This document shows positions 20,901-30,020 of a stretch of 64,000 bases of DNA, in pieces. The notes below the pieces were generated by a model. That model saw only the letters and a list, made by a program, of their open reading frames with translations, was not told the origin of the DNA and did no database searches. The DNA is from Torulaspora globosa (taxonomy: Eukaryota > Ascomycota > Saccharomycetes > Saccharomycetales > Saccharomycetaceae): assembly GCF_014133895.1 (NCBI RefSeq), contig NC_050727.1, forward strand, positions 744,001 to 808,000, given 5' to 3'. The position numbers were made by a program, and so were the translations under genes. The first letter of the stretch is position 1. Every line of letters begins with the position of its first letter.

Positions 20901-21042
20901 ATCTGATAGCTCTTTCAGCGTAACGAGAAAATTAAACAGGTTCAAGACACAAAAAGTCAATAATCCCGATTTGCGGGATAGTAGTGATAAGGAGTCATTG
21001 CACTCGAATGGGAGCAGCATCAAGCGATGGTTCAGGCGATGA
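17962..21042 (+). CDS. BUD2: Bud2, GTPase-activating protein for Rsr1/Bud1
   Basis: RasGAP that stimulates GTP hydrolysis on the bud-site GTPase Rsr1, setting polarity at the cortex. 1026 aa from the first ATG (17962); 12 open codons upstream lack an ATG. Order: N-terminal region to about residue 330, a C2 domain around residues 330-450 (YVELSIWDRTWGRTAIV, FWREEFVFDESVKINNLTIEV), then RasGAP at about 520-770 with the arginine-finger loop GTLFRGNSILTRSM and LRFFCPVILNPKLFDL. The C terminus is coiled coil (LYHKVKHLKRLLADYEF) plus a Ser-rich tail ending in a basic IKRWFRR. Gene position next to SEC14 matches Sc YKL092C beside the SEC14 paralogue. Confidence 0.95.
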   Translation: MKYSRPAVSSSGFSTGQSFNVASFMRNVEEMQGTFDGTVQWCSDLASENWKISHILVTEQGSLECQSDSKTRTTVSENSGNAIEIPRIDHLQGCKIHLIDKNNNNVPIVQVITKSQTDYFLAKDNASFEGLLYSLIWWSSLNSKGIFNKISLRPAPVVESSDGEAANLLVSQLVVYGPLPTRRIPVIKQLSRPSFLRKSRTEEGWFPAMGVLKSDGKLDLLLQSDGSLLYSLDIRALLRSEIRLLDPSLQNDNMLFLGTISELRKELGLFKRQKFILGGPAVKNDPSIILKFPLSIDVEDWLVALKAFALAEYLSITGSHDSDRLRLSNRFKLSIVEGNFPGISKASHGGLPQLYVELSIWDRTWGRTAIVQGTDVPFWREEFVFDESVKINNLTIEVKQRSQNKKDDETVGFVRITQEMINDMSLDKETRLPVLDSKKTRFNIGTICIRIVSSLNFILPAVNFHRFESALNEVNLSQLVNSARSFSLGSDLAFEDIAGILLDVFQALHKEDDWFSALIDRELLELDGSITKNSLNNKTSTHIYGTLFRGNSILTRSMESYFYRVGKEYLDLSIGPILRSIIDYEGSCEVDPERIKENDPVKKKAVLDENRGRLLAMVESIWIAIYSTSNDIPMPIKNQMTTLRKKLEIICVDDGVTRILNCVSGMLFLRFFCPVILNPKLFDLVRSHPSEQSRRTVTLVSKVLLNLSNLSCFGNKEPYMKGMNCFIDDHRDELLDYIDKVTQKKLDFAPKKLKLTNSVIRPKLLMSEEILAELPINPHLIDRYLRETELSAALAICAINKREIGKLPHTISLGQISKNAPGIKVPIDGRRTEISNLEFIEKTTSNVEISDQKPSKHLEQNYETVVENNREVNADAQSEMMEQLERESVLLYHKVKHLKRLLADYEFPVRDSEKRQMYAQFLTDNTYFSKSKQILIDSQHQLGEVEGASRLFKRADAVNLLDNIVPRVSSHSSSSGSLSRSDSSFSVTRKLNRFKTQKVNNPDLRDSSDKESLHSNGSSIKRWFRR

Positions 21043-21110
21043 GCATAACGGTTATTAAAACACACCATGAGATATTACATTTTATAGACATTTCAAAAGG
21101 TAAATAGCAT

Positions 21111-23888
21111 CTATATATTCAAAGAGTCTATACCTTTGCGCAAACGTTCCGTTTCCGGCTCCTGGGTACTGGCTTTCTTCTTATCGCTGCTAATCTGGTA
21201 ATCCGAATTCCACATTTGATTGTTTAAGAATGATGAAAGCTCGCTAGCAGCAGCCAAGCCAGCTTTGTTAAATGGATCGGCTTGACCACCAAACGACATC
21301 AAGCTTTGAGTATCAAAATCCTGATCGCTGGAAAATCCCCGGGCGTCGACATTGAATGAAAACCGACTGGCGCTGGTCTTGCTCGGCCTATTCCTGGTCA
21401 ATTGCACTGTGCATAGTTGTAGATTATTCAATGATCCCTCAACCAAACAGCCCTTCTCACGGAAGTGGATCAGGAGATGGTTCCATAAAACATTTGTTGA
21501 TAAGGCTCTTGGATTGCCTAAGATCACAAGACCATACTTGGCACGAGTTAGACCCACGTTTAAACGACGGGGATCGCTTAAGAAACCAATGATTTGTTGC
21601 TCATTAGCACGAACGCATGATAGAATAATATAATCCTTCTCACGACCTTGAAATGCATCGACGGAAGCGACTTCCACGTTCAGATAGAGATCCCTATCCA
21701 GCGATCCATTCATTTGCATATATTGCAGCACAAATGCTCTTTGACCTTCATAAGGTGTGATAACACCAATTTGCTCGGGCTTTACACCATCCTTGAAAAG
21801 TCTTGTGATTATCCTCTCACAGTTCATCGCTTCTATTCTATTCAAATACGAAGTTCCATTGGCTGAGATCTCTTCTCTACCATAATTAGCCCAAAACATC
21901 ATCGGAATCTCATGAATGGGCCATGGAAACGTACTATTAGATACGGTTCGCTGTTCAATAGTAACACCGTTCTGCAAGCTTCCTTCGTAAAACATATTAC
22001 TTGGGAACTCACTCAAATATGGATTCATACGATACTGAACTTCCAATCTAATTGGTACATGACCGAGTGAGATCAATCTTTCGAAGAGCGATTGCTTTAG
22101 GCCTACATCCCCAGCCTTACGCTCCAAGATAACGGGGCCTAATTGCTGATGATCACCGACCAAGATAATTTGCTTGGCACCCTTAACGATCGGAATGAGA
22201 GATTCTGGTTCAGATGCTTGTGTACTTTCATCAATTAGGACAGTTCTGAATTTTGTGTCCAATCTCTTATCTCCTGCACCGACGCAAGTACAGCAAACGA
22301 CATCAGCTTTCTTCAAGATTTCCGATTCTGTCTTTCTCACCAATTTGACGAACTTCTTTGTATCCCCAATAGATAATTCACCAACCTCTTGTTTCAACTT
22401 CAGTAACTTCTTCAATTCACCTTTGGAAGACCTTGCTACTAGGTTGTGTAAAGCCAAATTTGACACTGAACTCTCAACGTCCTCTCTACTTTTCGCTGTC
22501 AATCTTACCACCTTCAAACCCAAATCACGTAATTTTGCTGCCAAGTGATCAACAGCGACATTTGAAGGTGCACACACTAGGATTCTTTCGTGATGCAGTT
22601 TGGATAGATGATATACTATTGTCGCAGAGGTAACAGTCTTACCTGTACCAGGTGGACCCTGAATCAAAGAAAGCGGTCTTTGCAAAACGTGTTCCACGGC
22701 ATGTGATTGTGATGCGTTCAACTGTGCAAAGTGTTTTATCGAGAACTCTTTTGGTAATGGAACGTCGAACTGGATATCCACTATTTGATGGCCCAAGATC
22801 TTGTAGTAAAGGAAACCGGAGATAGATTTCTTATCCAACGCGAATTTTTTCAATGCGTCTTGCATTCTATCGTAAGAAGTACCTTTCCATATAAACTCTG
22901 CCGTAAACCCGGTACTCAAATGAGTTGGTGGTGGATTTTTACTTGGTTTTAACTCCAAAGTAAACTCGTCCTGCATGCTATTGGGTAAACGAATAATGTA
23001 TCCTCTTCCTTCCCATTCTGGATGTTGTAAACCGGAGTATCTTAAAAACATTTCATCTCCGACTGCCACTTTTAACTCATTCGATTCAAAAGTGGATAGC
23101 GCAAACGAGGCCAAATGCCTGTTATTTAACCCCAGCGACCACGTCACAGAGATGTGCTCCAAGGCTTGCGATTCTTTCAACTGTCTGTCGTAGTCGGCCT
23201 CCAGTTTGATCAGCGGTCCAAAAGATCTCTGATATTCATACGCGTCCTGATACTTTAGTAGAATCGGCGGGATTTCCTCCTGCTCTTCGGGAGCGTCGAT
23301 GTCATTGATGGTAGCATCCTTGTTGGACTTCCACTTGGCTTCTAATTTGGACATTTGCGACGGCGTAATCAACTTTGCCTTCAGTTTCTGCTCGTCGCTC
23401 GGCTCCTCAGCCACCCAGTTCAGAAACTGTCTGTCCTCTATCAGAGGCTGCCACTGGTCAGTGTCCCAATTAGCGTTCTTCGCCTGCGCGCAAGGTATAC
23501 GACACAACAGCACTACAACCGCCTCGCCTCTCGCAGAGACAAACCCCAACAGGAACACATTCTTGCAACCACAGTTATAGCATTCCAACACGGTATCGCC
23601 CAAGTCCGAGTCCGGATGCAGCGACACAACGTTATGATGCGACAGCACCAGGTGATTCACAATGTGAGAGCTCGCCGTGCCCTGTTTCGAGTTGCAAAAC
23701 CACTTCTGACAGCTGTTGCACTTGATCACACACGTTGGCGAATCGATGCCACAGTAAGCACACGCATGTTGCGAAGAGACGGAGTGGATAGCGGCATCAA
23801 CGATCAGCGCTTCGTCTTCAAGCTCGTACTCCTCAAACTCATCCACTGGTAGAGTCTCTGGCTCAAACAGAACGTTCTCATGGCTCAT
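21111..23888 (-). CDS. NAM7: Upf1/Nam7 RNA helicase of nonsense-mediated decay
   Basis: Superfamily 1 ATP-dependent 5'-3' helicase that drives nonsense-mediated mRNA decay with Upf2/Upf3. 925 aa from the ATG at 23888; the frame stays open 29 codons further but only from a GTG. N terminus: acidic stretch, then the Cys/His-rich Upf2-binding domain (CAYCGIDSPTCVIKCNSC, HIVNHLVLSHH, CYNCGCKNV). Helicase core: QGPPGTGKTVTSATIVYHL (about residue 413), LIDESTQASEPE, LVGDHQQLGPVI, VQYRMNP, SVDAFQGREKDYIILSCVR and RLNVGLTRAKYGL. The C-terminal tail is short and poorly conserved. Convergent with BUD2; stop codons 68 bp apart. Confidence 0.98.
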   Translation of the reverse strand: MSHENVLFEPETLPVDEFEEYELEDEALIVDAAIHSVSSQHACAYCGIDSPTCVIKCNSCQKWFCNSKQGTASSHIVNHLVLSHHNVVSLHPDSDLGDTVLECYNCGCKNVFLLGFVSARGEAVVVLLCRIPCAQAKNANWDTDQWQPLIEDRQFLNWVAEEPSDEQKLKAKLITPSQMSKLEAKWKSNKDATINDIDAPEEQEEIPPILLKYQDAYEYQRSFGPLIKLEADYDRQLKESQALEHISVTWSLGLNNRHLASFALSTFESNELKVAVGDEMFLRYSGLQHPEWEGRGYIIRLPNSMQDEFTLELKPSKNPPPTHLSTGFTAEFIWKGTSYDRMQDALKKFALDKKSISGFLYYKILGHQIVDIQFDVPLPKEFSIKHFAQLNASQSHAVEHVLQRPLSLIQGPPGTGKTVTSATIVYHLSKLHHERILVCAPSNVAVDHLAAKLRDLGLKVVRLTAKSREDVESSVSNLALHNLVARSSKGELKKLLKLKQEVGELSIGDTKKFVKLVRKTESEILKKADVVCCTCVGAGDKRLDTKFRTVLIDESTQASEPESLIPIVKGAKQIILVGDHQQLGPVILERKAGDVGLKQSLFERLISLGHVPIRLEVQYRMNPYLSEFPSNMFYEGSLQNGVTIEQRTVSNSTFPWPIHEIPMMFWANYGREEISANGTSYLNRIEAMNCERIITRLFKDGVKPEQIGVITPYEGQRAFVLQYMQMNGSLDRDLYLNVEVASVDAFQGREKDYIILSCVRANEQQIIGFLSDPRRLNVGLTRAKYGLVILGNPRALSTNVLWNHLLIHFREKGCLVEGSLNNLQLCTVQLTRNRPSKTSASRFSFNVDARGFSSDQDFDTQSLMSFGGQADPFNKAGLAAASELSSFLNNQMWNSDYQISSDKKKASTQEPETERLRKGIDSLNI

Positions 23889-24057
23889 AGTCGATTCAGT
23901 ATGCCCGGCCTGCCACTCACAGAGTGATCGACCTGGTTCACGGTACGTTCTAGCTCTCTTAAAGCTAGCGATCACACACCGTCACTCCATACGTACAGAT
24001 CCTACTAAGTGAAAAAAAAATATCATCATAGCTGACTAGCATATAGTATGAAGACCA

Positions 24058-24732
24058 TCATTGAGAGAATGATTTCGCGAGTGATATTTCAATGAACGAT
24101 TTCTTTCTGGCCCTCTTGGCGAATTGCGTTCTAGAAACGGTCGACGCGGAGCTCTGACAGAGCTCCGATGGTGACACCGATGCTCGAGACGGGCTCGACG
24201 ATGACGATGACGACAGTAGATCCGCCGCCTCGGCTCCACCCTGTTCTTGAGTGGTATGGCCGTACCTGTGGAATCCGTAGTCGCCGGCCGACAGGGCGTC
24301 CAGCGCGCTCGACACGTATTTCTCCAGTCCGTAGAGATGTGTCGGGATCCCGCAGCACGACGACCTCGAGGGGTTCGTCGGACAGGATGGCCTGCGCGAA
24401 AGCGGGCCTGGCCGCTCGTCGCCTTCGCTCGCCGAGAAGTGTCGGATCAGCGACGTACTGCTCGCCCTACTCCGGGACGGCCGGGACAGCATGGGGCTCG
24501 GAGCTGTCCTGGAGTGTGCGAGAATGTGGGTCGACCTTGGCGAAACAATAATCGAGTTTGTGGTGATTGCCCTCTGGAGGCCGACCTTCGGTGGCTTGTC
24601 TTGCCGCGTACAACTGCAGCGGTTTACTTCTTTTTCTTGTTCCTGCTCCTCATGTAATGGATCATCGTCCTCGCAATCGCACTCTTCCGAACAGGGATCC
24701 TGTACTGCCCTTTCGAAAATGCCTATGTCCAT
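24058..24732 (-). CDS. ISF1: ISF1/MBR1-family protein
   Basis: 224 aa, Ser/Arg/Pro-rich, with acidic Cys-containing N-terminal stretch and many potential phosphorylation sites. The C terminus (FAKRARKKSFIEISLAKSF) resembles the conserved end of the Sc paralogues Isf1 and Mbr1, which promote growth on glycerol and have an unclear molecular role. It lies between NAM7 (YMR080C) and YJU3 (YKL094W), precisely the ancestral slot of ISF1 (YMR081C) and MBR1 (YKL093W). A TATATATA lies on its promoter side near 24845. The gene and flanks are clearly GC-rich compared with the window. The rest of the protein shows no known domain. Confidence 0.8.
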   Translation of the reverse strand: MDIGIFERAVQDPCSEECDCEDDDPLHEEQEQEKEVNRCSCTRQDKPPKVGLQRAITTNSIIVSPRSTHILAHSRTAPSPMLSRPSRSRASSTSLIRHFSASEGDERPGPLSRRPSCPTNPSRSSCCGIPTHLYGLEKYVSSALDALSAGDYGFHRYGHTTQEQGGAEAADLLSSSSSSSPSRASVSPSELCQSSASTVSRTQFAKRARKKSFIEISLAKSFSQ

Positions 24733-25286
24733 CTTTAGTTTATATCAATCCGCTGGTCTTTGTCGCAAAAAGCATAACCTGAGCCGGACTTTCCAATAGA
24801 CCGATTGTCCAGCAACTACTGTGAGCAATCACACCAGTTATACATATATATAGGAAATATAAGTTTGTAAGCTAATGAGATAAAAACTCCCGCATTATGT
24901 ATAAGAACCCGAAACCCCTTTGCTTCCCTGACCCGGTTGTATATCCATCAACAGTTGTAGTTCTTCTTCCATTGTTCTTGCTGCTCTATCTGTTCTTCTT
25001 GTCTCCCCATCAATCACTCTTCGCAACAATGGACGGCAAGAGTGGCTAAGACAAACAGAGAAGGGACAAGCCAACACGCGCCGGCTTCAAAGGGGCCGCT
25101 ACAAAACGCGGGGAAATAAGGACAGATTTCTCTCCAGATAAGCTTCGTCTCGAAGCCGAGCCAATTGCTTTCTGTGCCGCGTCCTCGGTCAGACAAGCGC
25201 AGTGCGGTGTCGCGGTGGACAGAGACCCCCCTGCGTGCGACTGCGGAATCGCGGAACCGCGGAACCTCGGCTCGTAAATCGGCTTC
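24733..25286. promoter_or_regulatory. ISF1/MBR1 upstream and YJU3 downstream region
   Basis: 554 bp with no supported gene. The part near ISF1 is AT-rich with a TATATATA run (24845-24852) about 115 bp from its ATG. The part near YJU3 is GC-rich and holds three tandem GCGGAAYC octamers at 25243-25266. Confidence 0.55.
25243..25266. repeat. Three tandem GCGGAAYC octamers
   Basis: GCGGAATC, GCGGAACC and GCGGAACC follow each other without spacer, just past the YJU3 stop codon. The junctions make CGCGG/CCGCGG, half-sites typical of zinc-cluster factors or Rsc3. Function unknown. Confidence 0.6.
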
Positions 25287-26222
25287 CTATGCGCTGGACG
25301 CAGGCACGTGCTGGTCGAGCCATGCGGAGAAGCAGTCGAACGCTTCGTTGAAAAAGACGTCCTTCTCGAGCGACAGGATGCTGTGTCTTGCTCCTTCGAC
25401 CAATTTGAGCGTGCGATCTGGCGCAGGACACACGTGATCGATGAACCGCTTAGATGCGGCGGGATCGTTGACGGTGTCGCGCGTGCCGTGGATGACGAGC
25501 ACGGGCTTGTCGCGTGTGAAATGATCCTTGACGTATTTCTCGTCGAGCAGCGCTTTGCCGCGCTGCAAAAAGTCGTAGATCTGTCTTAGAGAGCCGATAA
25601 GCGGGGTACTCAGGGGACGGTCGTGCTGGAGGAAGGCGCGGTAAGCGGGGTCCGACGATATGCCGTCAAGGTTCAGCTTGGTATCGATACGCATGTTGGG
25701 GAGACAGCGTGCTAGCAGCGGCGACAGCTTTTCCGTGATCCACATTGGTTTTGCGCTCGCGTGCAGCTCTATGAGAGGCCCCGTGGTGGAGAACCCAGCC
25801 ACCCTGGACCGGTAAGTGCCATGACATGCGTAGTTCAGTACGATGCCGCCGCCCATCGAATGGCCGAACAGGAAGACCGGGATGTCGTTAGCCGCGCATC
25901 TCTCGAGGTTCTTGAGCAGAAAATGGTCCAGGTCATCGAACACGAGCTTTTCGTTGGTGAGACCCCGTAGTCTGCCGGGAGAGGTCATTCCTGAGCCTCT
26001 CTGGTCGAACATGAAGCTCTCGTAGCCCTTGAGTGCCAGTTGGTCCATAAGACGGTTGTTCAGTTTGGTGTGCTCGCAGAAGCCGTGGACGACGAAGATG
26101 CAGCCTTTGGTTTGCTCAGTTGCCGCGGGCCAGTACACGTATGCGAACCGAGCGCCGTTGTATTCTTCGTACTGGATCTCAGGGATTGCCGTGGTACAGC
26201 TGTAGGGGTATGGATGCGACAT
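25287..26222 (-). CDS. YJU3: Monoacylglycerol lipase Yju3
   Basis: Serine hydrolase of the alpha/beta-hydrolase fold that splits monoacylglycerols to glycerol and fatty acid; in Sc it is found on lipid droplets and membranes. 311 aa, normal for the family. Motifs: oxyanion-hole VVHGFCEHTK, nucleophile elbow FGHSMGGG (Ser about residue 120), acid/base region VIHGTRDTVNDP and final histidine in EGARHSIL. The ATG at 26222 begins MSHPYPYSCTT. Tandem with and downstream of YJU2, as in Sc YKL095W-YKL094W. Markedly GC-rich codon use relative to flanking genes. Confidence 0.96.
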   Translation of the reverse strand: MSHPYPYSCTTAIPEIQYEEYNGARFAYVYWPAATEQTKGCIFVVHGFCEHTKLNNRLMDQLALKGYESFMFDQRGSGMTSPGRLRGLTNEKLVFDDLDHFLLKNLERCAANDIPVFLFGHSMGGGIVLNYACHGTYRSRVAGFSTTGPLIELHASAKPMWITEKLSPLLARCLPNMRIDTKLNLDGISSDPAYRAFLQHDRPLSTPLIGSLRQIYDFLQRGKALLDEKYVKDHFTRDKPVLVIHGTRDTVNDPAASKRFIDHVCPAPDRTLKLVEGARHSILSLEKDVFFNEAFDCFSAWLDQHVPASSA

Positions 26223-26321
26223 TTGTTTTGCGTTTGTGTGCGCTGTGGATGTCGTGTGGCGGTAATCTATCCGTGTTCATTATATATTTGTTGTATAGGA
26301 TCGAGCGCGCCGTGTGTGATG

Positions 26322-27101
26322 CTACGGTCCGGCCGCTTTCTTGATCACGCCCAGCGGGTTGACCTTCTTGGACCTTTTCTTGAAGATCAGTGCTTTGGGC
26401 TGCGGTTTGCGGAACGGTGCGTTGAGTCGCTCGCCGTGGTCTTGGCGTCTGTTAAACGCTTCTTCTGCAATCTTGTCGAGGTCTTGTTCGTTCTCTTCTA
26501 CAGCGGCAGCGTTTCTGTCTCGGAGCCGTTGCTCCCGCTGTTGCATGCTCAGTCTAGAGAGTCTTGTCCTTTCCAGTTCCTGATCGTCTTCTTGCTCCCG
26601 CTGTATCTGCGCGAGTCTTCTCTCCAGAGCTTCCATCTTATCTTCGCCCTTGCCGCTTAAGCGCTCGCTTTCGGACTCGTTCGTCTCCTGCACTAGCCTC
26701 TGCAGCGTCTCATCAACGCTCTCCACGCGGGAGTCTTCGTCTTTGACCCTGCTGTAGTTTCTCACTCCGCCGCATTCCATCACAAAGTCCGAAGTCTTGG
26801 GATCTGTCCGGAACGATATCATGTTATTACATCGCGGACACTTGATGCTTAATCGATAGATTTTGATCGTTTCTAGGTATCTTTCGGGCAGGACTTCCTT
26901 CTTGCCGTTGAATTTCCGGCTCTTGGCAATGTATTCTGAACATTTCGTGCAGCGAATGCTGAACGGAGTCATCAACCTGATGGTAATCACATCCCGTTGC
27001 TTGGTCTTCAACTTCTTCGCACTCTTGCGAAGTGAAGCTTCAGCTTCAAGTGGATTGAAATCTGGTGGGTAGTACTTATTCACAGCTTTCCTCTCGGACA
27101 T
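26322..27101 (-). CDS. YJU2: Splicing factor Yju2 (CWC16 family)
   Basis: Essential step-one splicing factor that joins the NineTeen-complex-associated spliceosome after Prp2 action. 259 aa. The N terminus MSERKAVNKYYPPDFNP is the CWC16 signature. Four cysteines in CTKCSEYI and CPRCNNMI form the zinc site, with YRLSIKCPRC and FVMECGGVRNYSR between and after them. The second half is a Glu/Arg-rich coiled coil (MEALERRLAQIQREQEDDQ, MQQREQRLRDRN). The C-terminal tail is basic (IFKKRSKKVNPLG). Confidence 0.96.
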   Translation of the reverse strand: MSERKAVNKYYPPDFNPLEAEASLRKSAKKLKTKQRDVITIRLMTPFSIRCTKCSEYIAKSRKFNGKKEVLPERYLETIKIYRLSIKCPRCNNMISFRTDPKTSDFVMECGGVRNYSRVKDEDSRVESVDETLQRLVQETNESESERLSGKGEDKMEALERRLAQIQREQEDDQELERTRLSRLSMQQREQRLRDRNAAAVEENEQDLDKIAEEAFNRRQDHGERLNAPFRKPQPKALIFKKRSKKVNPLGVIKKAAGP

Positions 27102-27533
27102 CCCAATGCTCTAGTTTTAGTGCTGAAGTTGGCTATTCTACAGGTGAAGTTAGTCACCTTTAATGGTTTAACCAAGGCCACTCACGTGCGGGTAGCGATT
27201 GCAGAAAGTGTCCCTTGGCGTACAAAACGTAAAAAGATGCAGAAGATGCCGATCTACAGAAGCTGATTCTTCTGAATGAGCTACATCGGAGAGAAGTTTA
27301 GCCAAGTTTCTAAATTAAGTGTTTGCCAGCGATCAATCTTGAGTACTGTATATCTGGATGTATGATGGTGACTCATTTTTCTATCGCGATGGGTTTCTTG
27401 CACACCCGAACGGCCGTGATATTAATCCGCTTAGCCACTCGCTGGGGTGCGGCTTTCATCTACAAGCAAGTAACGACAGGGTCGACAAAGCGAAAGATAT
27501 ACACTGGTTATACGAGGCCGGGAATCTTTGGAT
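27102..27533. promoter_or_regulatory. Divergent promoter of YJU2 and the zinc-cluster gene
   Basis: 432 bp between divergent genes. It contains CACGTG at 27184-27189 (a Cbf1-type E-box). No gene is supported; the overlapping open frames are not conserved-looking. Confidence 0.5.
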
Positions 27534-30020
27534 ATGGAGGAAAGTAGTCTCACCTTTCAGAGGCCGCAAATGGAGCCACCAGAGGCAGTGAAGCCTCCTG
27601 AAGAGAAGCCAAAGCGAAAACGGCGTAAGATCACCAAATCGTGCGCTTTCTGCCGCAAGCGGAAGCTGCGATGTGACCAGAAAAGGCCAATCTGCTCGAC
27701 GTGTGCTGTTAGAGGATTCACTCAGTGTGTATATTCCAACGAACCGGAAAGCAATACAAATGGATCGGTAGCAGAGGCTGACTCTGGTAGTCATGCAACT
27801 TTCGTAGACGACCTGAATAAGTTGCAAATTGAAGGAGAGGCTGCAGGAGGGGAAGCGGTAAAGATAAAGACCAGGTACATTTCTTACGGAGCTAATACCA
27901 ATGGGCCCTTGCATAATCTCAATTCAATATACCACATATCCTCTACTGAAGACTCACTATCTCACAAAAGGAACATCCTGACCGATTTCTGCACTCTCCA
28001 GTCCAAGGACAGCGGGAGACGCATATGCTATGGAGCTACTGCTTTCAAGACATTTATGGGCAAGTACAATTGGGACTTGATGCAGCGGTTTATGCAGGCG
28101 TGGACTAAACTTAAGATAATAAGGAGGCAGTTAAAGAAGAAAAAGAACTTTTCCATGTTGAAGGAGCTCTGCGTAGCAGAAGAGCCAATTCAAGCGGCAG
28201 ACGGTTCGCCAACCTCGCTGATCAATGACCTCGTGCAGCATCTGCCCTCTAGAGAAAAGGTGGTCTCATCCTTGAACCATTTCTTCGACAGCAGTCAATT
28301 ATTCATGATGAACAGTACTTTAGACAAAGACAAGGTGTTCAGGGACTTCGAGCAAGGGTTTCAAAGTGGGGATCCGAGGGCCAGTGACGGAGAAAAACCG
28401 ATCGTGATGCTAATCGTACCACCCAAGAAAAATTATTACAAAATTGGAGTCATAGTAATGATACTAGCTTTGACTTACTATCGTGATGAGCTTCCTTCCG
28501 CGGTTGAGAGATTTCTCATCTTTTTAACTGGTGTCAGTACAGCGAAAGGCATGTACATTGAGCGCACTCAAATGCTATTGCTGCGATGCGAGTATAGGTG
28601 GGTCTACGGTCACACAGGCGGTGATGATAGCCATTTGATGCTTTTGGTCGATAATTTGATTAGCACGGCAACATATTTGGGCCTTAACCGGGATATACCA
28701 ACACTGTACGGAGAACAAGTTGAAGACGTTGGAAGCACAGAATCGCTTCAGAAGCTTTGGTATTGGATTTTATTTGCCGATCTTGACATTGCTTTGAATC
28801 TGGGTAGGCCATTGAAAGTTTCGCTGTACGATTATGATGACGAAGAAATGCTTAGCGATCACAGCAAGACTTTTTATGGAGTTATGAAGCGGTTCTTGAA
28901 AGTTGTGCGGCCAATGTTTTTCGATCTGCACGATAGGAGAATCACACCAGACTTATCACAGCACTGTGAGACATTGATCGATTTCATTGAACAAGAATTC
29001 CCCCCTATAAGTACTTACTCACCTAGTACCGATACGCTGGACAAGGGCTTCCTACAGACCCGCATACTTTGCCTGGCGCTTGAAGTTTTGATGGCATTTT
29101 ACGGTCTTCGATTTTTTGCGTTGAAGGAGATTACTCCAGCCGTAAAGAATGGCGCTGTTAAATCCGTCATACTCTCGTGTTCTTTATGCGTCAACCTAAT
29201 TCTTTTTTGCTTCGAGTTAGATAAATCATCATTTCCGGAGTTGATTGGAAGTGACTGCCAAGAGCCCACTCCTTACCTGAATGCATGCTTGTCGCATATA
29301 GCGACTGCATTTGTTAGATGTGTCGGGATGGTTTATGCCCTTTCATACTGCGAAATGACATATTTCGAAAACGGATTGCTTGTCCTTAGCGGTTACGATG
29401 AGACTAGTCAATGTGATCTCTCAACACTGCGAAGTGAAGGTGGACGTTGTACATCATTTGCCTGTTACTTCAAGATCGCATGCGAAAAGCTTGATTTATT
29501 AGTCGCATCAACTGATCCAATCCTCAAGCGGCTCTTGCGGCGTTCACGGTGCTATATGATTGTGCTGGGCCTCGCCACTGTCATGCGAGCCGTCATAGAG
29601 AGAGCCTTAGAAAGTCGCACACGCGCTGAGAACTCCTGGCTTTCGAGTTCTTGCAAACACAATCTGGAAGGCAAGATAGCCGTGTCGCGACAAATAGAGT
29701 TTTCAACACCTTTCCCGGAGCGAGACGCCACCATAGCAGATACTGATACTTCCAATTGCCCCTGTGGAATATCAAGAAATGACCCAAATTCAGCTATGAC
29801 TAATGATTACATTGTTGATAATTTGGCTGTCAAAACCGACACTGAGATCGGTCCTGACGGCTTTCCCTCTGGACAGCCAATGATGAAACTATCGGACCAA
29901 ATGGAGTCTGAAATGACACAGCTTATAGAGGAAGAATTCTGGGGTAGCTACAATTTAGGATGGCAGGAGCTTGTGGAGAATACAGATCTCGAAAGCTTTT
30001 TCCCAGATCTCGTCTTGTGA
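27534..30020 (+). CDS. Fungal Zn2Cys6 binuclear-cluster transcription factor, orthology unassigned
   Basis: 828 aa from the ATG at 27534 (two further open codons upstream start at TTG). A basic stretch (KPKRKRRKITKS) leads into the zinc cluster CAFCRKRKLRCD...PICSTC...QC, spacing CX2CX6CX6CX2CX7C, at about residues 34-65. No obvious leucine zipper follows. The middle (about residues 300-620) resembles the fungal transcription-factor regulatory domain (ATYLGLNRDIPTL, LQKLWYWILFADLDIALNLGRP). The C terminus is acidic/aromatic (EEEFWGSYNLGWQELVENTD, then FFPDLVL), a plausible activation domain. I do not recognise a Sc counterpart at this place: in Sc CUE2 follows the SEC14 paralogue directly. 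It sits at the other edge of the inverted block. Confidence 0.9.
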   Translation: MEESSLTFQRPQMEPPEAVKPPEEKPKRKRRKITKSCAFCRKRKLRCDQKRPICSTCAVRGFTQCVYSNEPESNTNGSVAEADSGSHATFVDDLNKLQIEGEAAGGEAVKIKTRYISYGANTNGPLHNLNSIYHISSTEDSLSHKRNILTDFCTLQSKDSGRRICYGATAFKTFMGKYNWDLMQRFMQAWTKLKIIRRQLKKKKNFSMLKELCVAEEPIQAADGSPTSLINDLVQHLPSREKVVSSLNHFFDSSQLFMMNSTLDKDKVFRDFEQGFQSGDPRASDGEKPIVMLIVPPKKNYYKIGVIVMILALTYYRDELPSAVERFLIFLTGVSTAKGMYIERTQMLLLRCEYRWVYGHTGGDDSHLMLLVDNLISTATYLGLNRDIPTLYGEQVEDVGSTESLQKLWYWILFADLDIALNLGRPLKVSLYDYDDEEMLSDHSKTFYGVMKRFLKVVRPMFFDLHDRRITPDLSQHCETLIDFIEQEFPPISTYSPSTDTLDKGFLQTRILCLALEVLMAFYGLRFFALKEITPAVKNGAVKSVILSCSLCVNLILFCFELDKSSFPELIGSDCQEPTPYLNACLSHIATAFVRCVGMVYALSYCEMTYFENGLLVLSGYDETSQCDLSTLRSEGGRCTSFACYFKIACEKLDLLVASTDPILKRLLRRSRCYMIVLGLATVMRAVIERALESRTRAENSWLSSSCKHNLEGKIAVSRQIEFSTPFPERDATIADTDTSNCPCGISRNDPNSAMTNDYIVDNLAVKTDTEIGPDGFPSGQPMMKLSDQMESEMTQLIEEEFWGSYNLGWQELVENTDLESFFPDLVL

